The notes under the pieces: model-generated | Databases searched by the model: none | Seen by the model: only the letters and a program-made list of their open reading frames with translations | Told to the model about the DNA's origin: nothing | Assembly: GCA_000320545.1 (NCBI GenBank) | Contig: ADNK01001859.1 | Location: 38,501-102,500 of the forward strand | Direction of reading: 5' to 3' | From: Bigelowiella natans CCMP2755 | Taxonomy: Eukaryota; Cercozoa; Chlorarachniophyceae | Length of the DNA stretch: 64,000 nucleotides | Shown: in pieces, positions 1 through 12,589 of the stretch | Layout of the letters: every line of letters begins with the position of its first letter | How positions within the stretch are numbered: position 1 is the stretch's first letter | Program-made: the position numbers and the translations under genes

Positions 1-121
1 CAATTCACCCGGTGACCGCTGATGGTAGTTATCTTCATCATTATCACCATCATCATGACTCTCATCGTCATCATCGTCATTATCATCGTCATCATCATTA
101 TCATTATCATTATAATTATTA

Positions 122-1754
122 TCAATCTACCCGCTGCCTTTTATGCCTCTTATGAAGCTCATCCAGGAGGCGTTGTAGCCTGCAATTCTCCTCCGTTAGC
201 CTTTCAACTTTTGTGTCGTATTCTCTCCGAAGCTCTTCCGTCACTCTGGCTACTTTCAGAGTTGTTCCCTCCTCTTTCTCATCGTTGTCGTGATTAACAA
301 CATTAGTCTCCTTCCCAGCTTGGTGTTGGTGTTCTCGGAGATCTTGAAGCTCTTTCTGAAGCTGTGCAATCACTTCTTCTTGCTCGTCAATCTTGTCTGC
401 TTGCTCCTCGTGTTTCTTTCGAGTGGAAAGAACAACAAGAAGAACAACAACAATAAAAGGAGAGTGAGGAGGAGGAGGAGGAGAATCGAGATTGTTACAC
501 TGATATGTCAATTTAGTAGTAGTGGCACAACGGAGTGATGATGGGATAGGGAGCAATCGAACATCATGACCGGAAAGATGATGATGATGATGACGATGAT
601 GATGTGATGACATCATTCAAGATAGTAAAGATGGTAATAAGAAGATACTAAAAAGATGATGTTGTGCTACATATACACGAATTGATATAGTTGTATGCGT
701 GCATATCTATTAATCATTAATGCCACCTCCTGCTTTTTGCGGATGAGTTCCTTGATGGTAAACAGCAACCGATCAGGAGAGGAAGGAGGAGGAGGAGGAG
801 GAGGGAGAGAAGAGAAATCACAGTGAGAACCCAGCACGGAATGAGACAATTCTATCCGATAGCGATAAGTCGTCATCGAGGTGGTAGTAGTAGTAGTAGT
901 TATTTTGGACACATTTACCATGCTTTTCCGGATGCTTATCCTCATTTTTCCGACGCTCTCCTTCATTGCATTGCACTCCTTCCTGTCGCCGCAAAGGATC
1001 ATCAGAATAATAACTAACCCCGATTCGGTAAAGGAAAAGAAGTTCCAAAAGTGGTCGGTGCTAACATGAGCAGCCTCAATTATCATCATCATCATCATCA
1101 TCATTATCACCACCACCAACAACAACAACAACAACAACAATTACGACAACACCATTCATTCCTTCTCTCTTATGTCCTAGTCCCCTAATCATTACTCTTT
1201 CTTCTTGATTTCTTCCTCTTTGGCCTTAATCTCCTTCCTCATCGTTTTCACCTCCCTGACAAGCAAGCAGTTAGTCGTTGAGGCAATTCACACCGCTTTG
1301 CGTCGAGCAGGTCTCAATGAGGGATTAGAGGGAACAGTGAATATTTTGCCTAAACTTAGATTATGGAAACCATTACTCTCTCGCGTCTTTCGCCTTCTTC
1401 TTCGCTCCCTCGTGCATCTTCTTGAGATCTTCATTCAACTTCTCTATTCTCGCCCGCTGTCTATTGTGTTGGGCAAGGTTTCTTTGTAGGTCCTTCTGAT
1501 CTCCATTCTGAGTCTTGAGTTGATATCTGTGGGGTTTGTTGTTCCGGAAGAAGTGGGTGTGCAAGCGAGCAACGAGAGGATGAGTGTCAAAGAAGACGTA
1601 GAACAAGAAGAAGAAGAAGAAAAAAAATAAGGCAGCGATACTACAAGGATTGGACGAAGGTGGTGGTGGTGGTGTGGTGGCATGCAGCAGTGCTATTCGC
1701 AGTATTGCAGTGGTGAGTGGAGTATATATCATCCGTCCACAATCCATTTGCATA

Positions 1755-1792
<38 letters not shown>

Positions 1793-2683
1793 ATGTGTAT
1801 TTTTTGTGTGTATACATATTTTAGCCCGCGCGTATCTGTGTATTATAATTTTACCTCAAATCGCTGTTTTCGGTTTTGATCTTCTCAATTCTTGACTCGA
1901 GGCTCGTTATTCGGGTCTCATCTTGCGCGTGCTTTGTCCTATCAGCCTTGGCATGAAGATCCTTCTCTTTCATCTGCAACAACCATAGTCGTCTTAAGTA
2001 CATGGAAGCAGCGTGTAGAATAACAACATTCAACCTGTCTCTTTAGCTCTCGGACTTGCCTCTCTAGCTCTTCAATCCGCTCTCTGTCCTTCCACGTTTG
2101 AAGCTCGCGGGCTTTGCGTAGTCGTTGTCTATTCCTCTCCGAATCCTCCCTGACGGTAAATTATTCGCATTTTATCGTCGTCCTGTTTTGGTCCTTCTAA
2201 TCTTCATTTCGGTTGTAAAAATCTTTCAATTGCCCCAACCATTTCCTATATATTACCAGAGCTTCTTGTTTTGCTCCTGCATTGTTTGCAAAAAAAAAGA
2301 AGATAAATTAACTCATTTCACGGGGCAACCCCAACAACAAACAAAAGCGAATTACCTTCAGCTGATGGACGGTATTGATGAGCTTTGACATGTCAATCTA
2401 CAGTGTTTATCGATACAGTTAAGAAATATACCCAAGCGTCTCGCATTCAACCGAAAAGCATCATCCGCACACCAACAGCATAACATCACTGGAGGTGCAC
2501 GCTGATCGATCATGAAGCGACCATCTTCTTCTTGAAAGACGTAACGCTCTTATTCATCTTTTCGTAGCTATCGTGCTTCCAGTCATCCTCGTCTCCCCCT
2601 TGTCCTTTTGCCTCCTTCTCGCCATCCCCCGCCGCCAAGCTCCCGGAGGCGCTCGTGGACGAGGAAGGCATAGACGGATCCAT
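122..2683 (-). CDS. Long coiled-coil protein, nine exons
   Basis: Nine exons join in consistent phase into 341 residues: 2683-2522, 2397-2356, 2145-2035, 1973-1855, 1526-1377, 1255-1196, 982-919, 750-727 and 415-122 (stop TGA at 124-122). The first ~45 residues are low complexity (Ser, Gly, Glu, Lys). The rest is almost continuous charged heptad-rich helix (for example RERIEELERQVRELKRQ), with a break near residues 285-300 where a His/Asn/Asp stretch occurs. There is no signal peptide and no catalytic motif. Start ATG 2683 is chosen because it keeps phase; an in-frame ATG at 2725 would add 14 residues. Such proteins are common in flagellar axonemes, basal bodies and tethers, but nothing here fixes the family. 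The 24-nt exon (ELIRKKQE) is the least certain. Gene structure is reliable; function is unknown. Confidence 0.72.
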
Positions 2684-4687
2684 CTTCCTCGGGATATCAC
2701 TTAAACCTGCATTAATTCTAGTCATTTATTTATACCCAAAACATCTTTTATAAATACATAGACATTTGTTTCATCGGTCCGTCTGAATAACGCGTCCTCG
2801 AAAAACTTGTTCTGGATATCATATACCAAATATATCTTATATATTCGGTCTAGTATTGTCGCTCCGATGGCAAGTGGGCGATGAGAAAGACCGGATGCAA
2901 CCGAGGGCAACCTCGACCGTCACATTTTAGTAATACGATGTTTCTAGAGTTATTCCGCTGAATTTCCTTGTCGCATAGTATAAATGCCCTATTCTATGCG
3001 AAATTACGTTCCGGTCAGAACACGTACGAATTGGACTCTCGTGTACTCACTCCCCCCAACACAGCGTGATCATTAAAGACATTCTCTGTTCTTCGACGGC
3101 CCGTCCATGCGGTGGAGCCTGGATGAGCCGTTCCCTTTAGAGTCAAATGGCGTGTACATTGGCGCCATTATCCTCGGAGTCGGGATCATAGTTGCGGTAG
3201 TAAATCGAACTTAATGCAAACGATGATGCAATATGTGTTCGGGTGCTGGCATTTGACCGTGGGGGCGTTGCAATGATCATCAGGCAATTGTCACGACGTC
3301 AAATTATCTCGCAAGGATACCGAGCGCTTCCAAGGGAAAGTAATAATTATTTATGCTTCACATTTGGTGATCGCATCGTCAGTACATATGCCCAGAGCAC
3401 ATGAATAATTGTCACCACTTATCAGGCGTCGTTCTGGGTGCTCATGCCCGTTGGACGAGTCCCAGCTCGGTGTTTGCTCAGGTATTTCATTTATGCACGC
3501 GGTTTAATGAGTCACGCCTGGTTTTTCTCATAATCGAATATCGTACATGCACACAGCAGAAAGATGATTTTACTATTCTTCCACGCTTCATACACTTTAT
3601 TGTTTGAATTTCTTTCTCAGTGTTCCTGGTAGAGTCTGCTGTGTTCTATGGCCCTATCTCTCTTTCTTGCTTGGATATATACAACGACAGGTAATCAGCA
3701 ACGCACAGGATTTTTGTTGTTGAACGAGCTTACGACAACTACAATGATTTTTCACGTACGATTCTCCTATTGCAGTCCGATTGTGATGGGGTACTGGACC
3801 TTAGTCTTACTGTTGCTAAGTTTATTCATCTATCTGGAGATAAAAGACCCTGCAGCCTCACAACATACAGATCCGCTACCAATTGCCTGCTACTGTGAAG
3901 AGGTACAGCTCAAACACGAACAAGCATCATTCCTATCTTAAGACTCCGTTGAAATATTCTTGGTGCATCTTTGATGGCATATTTATATGTCCATTGCTGC
4001 CATTGACTATGTGATTAGTGCGGGGATTGGTATCAAGGCAGGTTTCGTAAACATTGCTACAGGTTAGCAGCCGACAGCAGATACTAGCTCAAAAAAATGC
4101 TACTGATAGGGATGAGAGAGAAAAATGTATTTTTCAAATAGTCTTTGGAGAGTTAAGGACGTAAAATATAAGTTAACTTTTATGCTTCAAAGCTTCTTAT
4201 TGTCGAAGCTAGTATTCGTCATGGCCATGTCGTAGGTTGAAAATACCGACTGTTTTAAGCATCATTACTCTTCTTGAACTCGCATCATTTTGGACAAAAC
4301 TTTAACGAGAAGATCTGTGATGATGGAAACGAAATCTATGTCTGTTCATGTCTTAATCAGTCATTTGTGTGTCGTGTTAGCGTATTATTGTGACTACTCT
4401 CACGTTAATTATTACTGTTTGTGGTACAAATCAACTATGCGGACGTTTCACCCATCATCTACCTTCATCATCCTAGCTGCAACAAATGTGTTCTCGGGTA
4501 ATAGTAATAATAATAATAATAAATCCACAATAACACGACAACAACAATTTAAAAATTGACTAGCGACAGCAGCGGGACGAGCATGAGACTCCTCAGCAGC
4601 ACTGTGGAAATCATCGATAGTATCCCCAGCTAGCGTTAGGCTTGGGAAAACTATCATCAGCGATTTTCGTAGCTCTGCTGTCTATTT

Positions 4688-4719
<32 letters not shown>

Positions 4720-5190
4720 AAGAAGAGGAAGATATAGCGCCAAGTCACAGATTCCCTTTGCAGCACTAACTAGCACATGTTGCTGGGAGGGTTCCAACGT
4801 TTTATTGACTATTGAACGACGACTGATGTCCATTCGTGCATAAATACATATGACATCAGATTCGACCACCATTGCCACTACATCAACCAGTGTGTAGGTA
4901 GTAAGTAGTAGCAGCAGCACCACTTGACTGATGGTGAATCGTCGTAGGTTCTCATACCCCTTATTGTTGTGTTGGTGGTAGTAGCTTTTTGTAGCACTTA
5001 GTGGATGCATGTTTCTTACCCCCTTTTTAGTATATTACGACTAGAGGGGCCACAAGTATTTATTGTATGTAGTTTGTTTCTTAGCTCATCGCAGTGACAC
5101 CTGCAGTCTTTAAGCTTGTTTGTTATCTACAATGTTAATCCTTAGGCCGAGAAAACTACAAGCCATGGCTGCTGTTCATATTAGGTTGTT

Positions 5191-5221
<31 letters not shown>

Positions 5222-5364
5222 CAGTAGTAGGAGAAGCAGCATTAACATATCTCCAGCTATTAATCATCTTTATCATCATCCTTTTTCGTGATCTTCTTCA
5301 TTTGGATGCCCTCTCTTTTTTTCCCTCTTCTTCCTCTTGCTTTCCCCCCTTCTCGTTGATATCT
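2684..5364. other. Divergent 5'-5' spacer, no convincing gene
   Basis: This 2.7-kb stretch lies between two genes transcribed away from each other, so both promoters should be here. I see no exon with good splice sites or protein-like composition. It contains a (AGA)n run near 4685-4725 and a (GTA)n run near 5190-5225. The rest is ordinary AT-leaning sequence with a few short open frames. Confidence 0.5.
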
Positions 5365-5702
5365 ATGTTCTCACAAACCAATAACGACAACCCACCAGTT
5401 GCTTTCTTCGCGGCGCTGGTTCAAGAGATCATGACGGTGAGAGAGAGGGGAGAGAGAGATAGAAAGAAAGCAAAAACTCTTCCATAATGCATACCAATCT
5501 CCATGCCAGCTCTCCTTACACACGAGATATCGTTTGACGAAAACATGATACATGCCGCTGAATTAATATTAACAAACGAAAAGGTTCATGCTGTGATCTA
5601 CGCCTTCACTCCCTCCTCCGAGTGTCAGAGAAATGTGGATCAATACTTGGGGTTCCACTTCTTCTTTGCTTTAGCGGTGATAACCTTACGCGTGTGTGTG
5701 TG

Positions 5703-5747
<45 letters not shown>

Positions 5748-5753
5748 AGAGAG

Positions 5754-5813
<60 letters not shown>

Positions 5814-6653
5814 GGGAATTTAGAAAGTGAGAACATTATCGAAGACCTCCTCTCCTCTTTCCACCTCTCCCTCCTCCTCATCATTGCAGATTGGGAGTTT
5901 CGTGATTCTTGGACTCGGGATCTTTGCACTTGGCAGCTTAGTATATGAACAGGTATAGCGGTGTTGTCGTCGTCGTCGACATCATCATCATCATCACCAT
6001 CTTCCCATTTATGGTATACTAGACAGAGCATAGCAACGATGAAGATTATAATTATAGTGAGTGTACAGTGGCATGATAGTGACTATAGTGATGATGATGA
6101 TGATGATGATGATGATGACGATGATAATGAGGATGCGTTTTTACAGATAAAAGTAAATCTAGTCTCAAGGAAGTATGGAGGGGCATTCGTTTCGTCCTTC
6201 ATGTGGTGGGGTAACAGGTAGTCGTAGTAAGTAGCATCATAAGCGTGATATGAGGTGATGACGGGGTGGTGATAAGGTTGTTGGCTACGCTCTACATAAG
6301 TGCGTTTCTGATAGCAGCCAACATGATAGTGAAGAGTCAGAGGGACAATGTTTTACATTGCGGTTACTCTTTGGGTCCTTTTGTAAGTCGTTCCTGACCT
6401 CCTCCTCCTCCTCCTCCTCCTCCCTCTCTTTCCACCTCTCTCTGCCCCAAGCTACAAGCAAGAGCATCATGTAGAAGTGCTACATCAGGTGGGTGGAAAA
6501 TTCTACTGGTGTTTGCTGCTGCTGCTCGCGTGCTTTCCGTTGATTCTCTTTGCCTCTTCTCTGGATACATTGTCAGAAATGTGGTGTTGGCAGTTCTGTT
6601 GTGCGCTTCTCCTCCTCCTCGTCATTATTTTGACCACCATCGCACTTGTCATG

Positions 6654-6687
<34 letters not shown>

Positions 6688-9288
6688 GACTATCATTGAT
6701 GTTGTTGCCGTTTCTTCTACTACTGCAGGCCTTGCTGAATTGGCGATATATGATACACCAAAGGGTGATTCTGACATTCCATCGCAAGTACAAAGAGGCC
6801 AAAAAGGGGGGCTACGCTGAAAAAGGTCGGAGAAGGAGAGAAAGTGAGAGACAGTCAGAGAGAGAGAGAGAGAGAGAAGGGGGGGGGGGGGGGAGCAGTT
6901 AGTACAGTGTATCATTGATAGGTAAGCTAATCAACAGATGCTGCTATATGCGATTGTCCTTGTCTTCTTCATTGACTGTTCTGCTACCTTGTGTTTACGT
7001 TATGTTTGCTCCCAAAGATTATCAAATGGAAGTGCAGCTACCTGACAACAGTAAAACACTGCCTTCGGGTAGAAGTACAAGTCGAGGCCTTTGCTCGTCT
7101 TCGCTCTTTTGCTGCTACTGCTGTGCCCCCTCCACCTCACCGCTGCCATCTCCTCCGAATGGCGATTCTAATGCCGGTATACTCCCTTTTCCTTTACATT
7201 CCTTTTATCCAGTCCTATCACGCCACATCTTCTCTTTAGTTTTTGAGTTGGAGACAGTGCATGAGAGCGTGTTTTTGGTGGTATCAGCGGAAATAGCTGA
7301 CGATGACGGCCAAACATACAAGCTTATTCACGGTGCTTTTGCAAAAGGAAGAGGGGGGAAGAAGAATCGTTCAGAGTTGAGCAGAGATGAGTCACATTAT
7401 GGCAATAGAAGCAGCCTATGGGAGGAGGGGGAAGAAATAACAATAATTTGTTGTGCCTATGACAGACACGTCAGTACATGTATGTCATCAAACAGATTGG
7501 TTGGTGCTTTCTTTATCACCACCATCGTTATCATCGTCATCATCATATTGCTATAGAGTGCTACATTGTGACTATGATCGTCTGAAGCGTATGACTATGA
7601 ACATGCTGCAGAAAATGAAGGGCTGCTAGATATTGCAGGAAAAGGAGACTTTCAAGTCTCAGCGTACCAGGTTCTTGTCAACAATGAGGGTGTATGATGA
7701 GGGAAGAGAGATCAGTTGTGAGAAGTGAAGATGATTAAATTTTTGACGCCGGCACCCCCCATAACCACCTCAGGCCGCACCAAAGCTAAATAGAGACTTT
7801 TGGCTGATGAATGCCACGTTATCAGGATATCTCACATGGTGTGTGCTAATGTGTGTGTGCGCGCGCGCGCGCTCGTGTGTGTAGACTTGATCAATGAAAA
7901 TGAGTATGTTAGTGTAAATAAGTGCACTTTAGAACACAACACCATCTACGTCGCCATTTTTACCATATTGCATGAACTTTGATAGGAGCGACATAGAAGC
8001 TTGCTCGAAGTGTGTAGAATGGCCTTTATCCGAGAAGGTAACTAACGTCATCTACACGTGCAAGCTAGCAGAGGATGACGTGATATGTGCTTTGCTCATA
8101 ATGATGATGATGATGGACTGATAATGCCAGGAATGCAAATGGATGATTTCATTACCGAGTTTATTGAGTTCGGACGTGAACCAAAACGGCGACGTGAAGA
8201 AGAAGAAGAACGACGGTGATAAGAAGGGAAACGAGAAGAAAAGTCAATTCTCCCAATTTGGGTTAGGACAAAAGGTTGATCGATTTTTTCCGTTGAAAAA
8301 GACAAACATTATGCTTCATTTTGGGTGTTAGCTGTTCATTGACATGTTTACGATATCCTTCACATCCGAGCTCTGTATGTGTGGTTGTGTAAATATTGTG
8401 TGTGTGGGAAGGGGGGGGGGGGTATTTGGATGGTGTACATTCTTTGGACACATGCACTGACCCGACAAATGAAACAGGGAGAAGGAGGAAAGCAACACCA
8501 TGGACTTCTTAAATCGCCGCCATACATCGAGATAGTTCCGGTATTGATAAAAGTACAGGAGAGTGTAGGGAGGGAGAATCAATCAACACTGTGTATGTAT
8601 ACGAAACAACGGACAATTGATTGACTATGCTACTGTCCCCCAAAGACATTTAACCACAATTCGATCGTAACGTGAAATTGGATGTTTCTCCTCACATCAT
8701 CCGCTCAGGAAGATGACCAGCAACTCGTCCAAGAGGGAGGGTTGGGAGAGAGGAAGGCCCCTTCTTCCGTGCAAACTGCATCTTTCAACCCATCATCAAC
8801 ATCGACTAGAATCTCTCTCAGGCATTATTTACAAATTACCACAATACATAAATGGAACAACTACTACACGACATTCGATGAATTTGCCTTTCTTAAAAAT
8901 CCCAATAGAGGTGCTCGATACAGTAGAGGAGATAGTTTTAATAGTAACAATGTTAGTTATTATCGTATTATCAGAGCTTCATTATACTGTTCTCTTCTTC
9001 CACAACCATCCACTTACTTTCTTCTTATTTTCAGTGATTATCGCCGTCTGATGGACATGACACAACCCATCAAAATTACGAGGAGAGAACTGCAGAACGT
9101 AGAAAACCATAGAATAGCATGAGCATCCCCTATTAGATCGAGGAAGATGTTCTTACTATCGTTGCTACTGATGTGCTGTTAAGTTCATGATGATGACACA
9201 AGGGCGACCAGTTGCGGTGCTATGTCTCTGGACAAGAATCATGAAATTATGATGAAACTATTTTCTTCTCTCGCCCTTCTTTGAGTGC

Positions 9289-9328
<40 letters not shown>

Positions 9329-9465
9329 CTGTTTGACTCCTGGCAGCAAATTCATTTTTTCTGATTTCGTAATACTGCGTTAGGTGTTCCAATGGCTCTC
9401 CTCGTCGTCTTCTTCTTCATCATCAGCACAACTACTTTCAGCAAAGAAAATTGAACAACTCCAGG

Positions 9466-9533
<68 letters not shown>

Positions 9534-10222
9534 TTTATGATCCCAGAATGATCTGAGTTGGCGAAGCTGGGCGTGTGTGTTGTATGTTGGCTGGATTTAA
9601 TATATATTTCCCCAGCTTTTCCCTCTGCATTCATTCTTGCTCACACGGGAGTGCTTTCATAGGAGGCGGTTGTTATCTTATACATATGGACACGTACTAC
9701 GTAATAATCAGATCACGCCTAAGTCCTGGAAAAGGGCTTTGCGACGGTTTAGCCTGAATCCACAAATACAAGAGGAAATACAAGGGATTCATGCAGCATA
9801 TCCTAGTAAGTAGTTGTATGAGCACTAATGGTGTGATGTGTGCAAAAGCTTTCAATATTTTCGTGTCTAGGTTGTGGCGTGCTTGTCGTACATTCGTGTC
9901 CATTGACTCAAGGTCTTAACTATTTCAATCCCCTCCCTTCTCATCTTTCAGGTAAGAGGGAGTTTTCGCCAGCCTCGTCGATTGACGCCTTACAGGTGTA
10001 CTATGTGGGTTTTGCTGATGATGAAAATGCGTAACTAGGGAATTATGATAAAGAAATGTTTATTACGTGCTGTAGATCCCTATGAAAGACCTGGAATCTA
10101 TGATCTTGTGGGCCACGGGCAATAAGTCCGATCAACTTGTAAGTAGCACTTTAGCCAAGCTTATTGATCAGAGTAGCAATGCCATTGGGGCATTCGTTCA
10201 TTTTTGTTGCATAAAATCCTGA
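5365..10222 (+). CDS. Multi-exon membrane protein, family uncertain
   Basis: Clear phase-compatible exons are 5365-5436 (start MFSQTNND), 5527-5583, 5890-5952 and 6147-6217. The third encodes a transmembrane helix (GSFVILGLGIFALGSLVYEQ). Further likely exons: about 6729-6826 (basic), 7017-7068 (YQMEVQLPDNSKTLPSG), about 7239-7380, 7609-7693, 7985-8034, 8132-8214, 8709-8958 and about 9712-9808. The last is about 10076-10222, ending IDQSSNAIGAF...KS-stop. The stretch Y-x-M-E-V-x-L-P-D-N-S...GVFEL resembles the luminal beta-domain of seipin, but the downstream exons do not continue that match. Exon phases after 6217 were not all reconciled, so two genes are possible. Function is not assigned; treat the span as a model outline. 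Confidence 0.35.
5691..5810. repeat. Compound microsatellite (GT)n-(AT)n-(GA)n
   Basis: Three dinucleotide runs follow one another inside an intron of the membrane-protein gene: GT/TG to about 5743, AT to about 5774, then GA to 5810. This is the style of microsatellite found in most introns of the window. Confidence 0.9.
9291..9530. repeat. Microsatellites (GT)n, (CT)n and (GT)n
   Basis: A GT run (9291-9327) is followed about 140 bases later by CT (about 9469-9500) and GT (about 9501-9529). They lie in intronic sequence of the unassigned membrane-protein gene. Confidence 0.85.
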
Positions 10223-11118
10223 CTGTTCTGAAACTAAATGCTCAATGGGTTTTTGTCCTGCGAAGAGCATGTGTTGCAGGACAAAAATTGCCCATTTGTA
10301 TGTAGTAGCGATGATAATACCGAGATGACCTAGAAGAAAACGGAACTCCGGAAAATTGCGACTTACATTAGAAGCACAGAGTACAGTATGCTAAACTGAT
10401 GATTCCTGATTGTGCTTCTTTTTAAACTAAAGAGTTGGCCAGAGTTTCTGGCGGTTGTAAGTAAAAAGACATGAAAAAGCTCAGCAAGATCATATACAGG
10501 TAGGTTGTGTGGCATCCACCATTCAGCATTCAGACATGGCGTCATTATGTTGATTATTAGTAGCTAAGCGTACACGATATGTGTTAGCCTAGCATAGTCA
10601 CTAAGATATGCGTACGAAGGTCACTAGCTTTACCGACGTGTGTCATGCATGGCTAAAAAATATAGCAAGCTAAGTAAAATGATTTCAATCGAGTGAAATC
10701 ATATTTCGTTCATACGTCATGCATTGGTTGAGCTGTGCACGATGCGATGTGGGTCACAGGCTAGTGGGGTGCGATCATTTTTCCTGTTTAGTAGTCATTT
10801 GTATATATTTGCAATCCTTACGTGCTAGCGTGTCCGTGCTGTAGCGCTCGCTCGCCTCATGACATCCAGATCGATGTGCTTTCCTCGACCCGCCGCCACA
10901 TCTACTATATGCTATGTAGCTAGGCACACAGCAGCAGCTGCTCGGCGAGCGCGCCGCAAGTAGGCGACTTTTCTCATTTTAGGTCGCAGCACACTGACAA
11001 TTGACACGGTGTCCTACTGTATAGCACGTTGTACATAGCAGAGACTAAGCTATGCGCTATCGCAGCACATTCATCACCAAGCACGTACCCACATATCGCA
11101 TGTGTGTAAATACATTTA

Positions 11119-11166
<48 letters not shown>

Positions 11167-11412
11167 TGTGCCCATTATAGATCGTATGAAATAAATGCTA
11201 CATCCTTATTTTCAAAATATCACCGATCTTGTTCTCATATGGTGGTACATTTTTCTTGGTTTACGATTTAAACCAGATCAAGCACCAACACAAATTTTTA
11301 TTGGATGCCACTGCACGCATTCTCACAAACACGCCCAGCAAGATGAGTTAATTGCAGCGGTTTAAGATATTCTTGTCAAAGATCCACATTTCTTAAGCCA
11401 GAGTTCCACTAA
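10223..11412. other. Convergent spacer rich in short palindromes
   Basis: The spacer separates two convergent 3' ends. It holds a (CA)n run at 11121-11164 and, from about 10560 to 11110, a dense scatter of GCATG, CTAG, GTGCAC, TACG and TGCA words. An example is the TCATGCATGG block near 10643-10652. No exon could be supported. The same composition recurs in other convergent spacers of the window (see findings). Confidence 0.6.
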
Positions 11413-12158
11413 TTACTCAGCCTTCTTTTGCTCTTCTGCAAGGGCAGATAACTGTACATTGAGATTATGAACAGTGATTAGATTAATCTTACAAATAAAA
11501 ACATTAAAACTACATTTACCTTCTTTTTTAGTTCTTCTATCTCTTTGTCCTTTGCCTCAAGTTGTACTTTCTGCTCCTTTACCTGATAAGGATGACGACG
11601 AGCATAACTTAAGCTATGGTGGCTGGTGACAACAGTAACGATGGCGAATATTCACAATGCTTTCTCAGTATTATCATCCCCACACACCTGTGCTTGTAGC
11701 TTGTCAACGTCTCCACCTGGAGCTGGGGGGCCCATGCTGTCCTTGATAAAGCTACGAATAGTGTATTATTATTTTAGTATATTTCGAGGATATGGCTTGC
11801 TATATGAAACTAATTGATCTTAACTTAAAATTACCGAACATTGGCACTTGTCATTTAAAATCATTCGAATACTTTACATCATGACATAGTCAGAATATTT
11901 GGTTTTGTTTTATAATATCTTCGGAAAAGAGAAACGTCCTTTGCTTCTTTGTAATTACTTGATAGCGTTCTGTGGTTTCTCTGGGCATTCGTATAGATTC
12001 ACCAAGACTGAACAAGGTATGATAATATCAGATTTCATTTTGCAAAACATTTATCTTCTTCCCCCCATATTTTCCCGCACGAATTTACCTTTTGTGAGTG
12101 TGTCGATGACGCCACTCTTTTCTAGATACTTTTGGAATTCCTCTTTTCTGGATTCAGC
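11413..12158 (-). CDS. MYCBP: MYCBP/AMY-1 (c-Myc-binding protein) homologue, first exon missing
   Basis: Six exons in perfect phase: 12158-12089, 12007-11959, 11846-11835 (only 12 nt), 11751-11688, 11582-11520 and 11451-11413 (stop TAA). The protein begins AESRKEEFQKYLEKSGVIDT, matching the conserved AMY-1 start (x-EQFRRYLEKSGVLDTLTKVL). It continues VLVNLYECPEKPQNAI and ends in a short Lys/Glu coiled coil (DKEIEELKKK) with tail EEQKKAE, about 100 residues as in the family. In animals the protein binds c-Myc and AKAPs and is found in cilia and sperm. In a protist without Myc the ciliary or AKAP-related role is the likelier one. The initiator-Met exon upstream of 12158 (acceptor at 12160-12159) was not identified. 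Confidence 0.85.
11835..11846 (-). other. MYCBP: 12-nt microexon of MYCBP
   Basis: The exon is TGCCAATGTTCG on the minus strand, flanked by acceptor ...GACAAG and donor GTAATT. It takes two bases from the preceding exon (..ATC AA|) and leaves two for the next (CG|C TTT ATC). This restores a continuous NAINANVRFIKDS reading. Skipping it would keep frame (12 = 4 codons) and remove four residues. Confidence 0.8.
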
Positions 12159-12280
12159 CTAGTGTATTCGAAATATGTCACAGTATATCAGCATACATTT
12201 TACTTCTCACACATTCTAAACTTTTCACATCCTCCCTTTCGATAACATCCAATGCAGAATGATTTATTTCACACAAACCT

Positions 12281-12301
12281 GTGTGTGTGTGTGTGTGTGT
12301 G

Positions 12302-12351
<50 letters not shown>
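12281..12351. repeat. Microsatellite (GT)n(GA)n
   Basis: GT repeats from about 12281 to 12302 pass directly into GA repeats ending about 12351. The run lies upstream of the MYCBP exon at 12158, probably in an intron or the 5' region. Confidence 0.9.
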
Positions 12352-12357
<6 letters not shown>

Positions 12358-12589
12358 TATATAGTATTCAGGGGGTGCATGCAGAAAAGTCCAGATTCTA
12401 GAAAAGGGTGCATTCAAGACCATAGTAGTCGGAAGAAGGCCAGGTAGGAAGAGGGCGGGAGGGCGGGTTTTGTAGTTTGCTGTTTGGTTAGCTTTCAACA
12501 GTAGATTGCAATAACGGACAACGAAATTCCTTTCATTTAATTTTTACGACAAATTAATTTGCTCTATTTCAATCTATTTTATTCGGCAT

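Noticed and set aside
22-538. Open frames of Ile/Ser/His/Asp repeats on the plus strand and many similar ones throughout
   Set aside because: They are translations of CAT, ATC, GAT and GT microsatellites in all frames, without splice context or family similarity.
6729-6826. ABC transporter D-type transmembrane domain in the first membrane gene (LLNWRYMIHQRVILTFHRKY)
   Set aside because: The wording resembles the family only over a few residues; the following conserved NPDQR region and any nucleotide-binding domain are absent.
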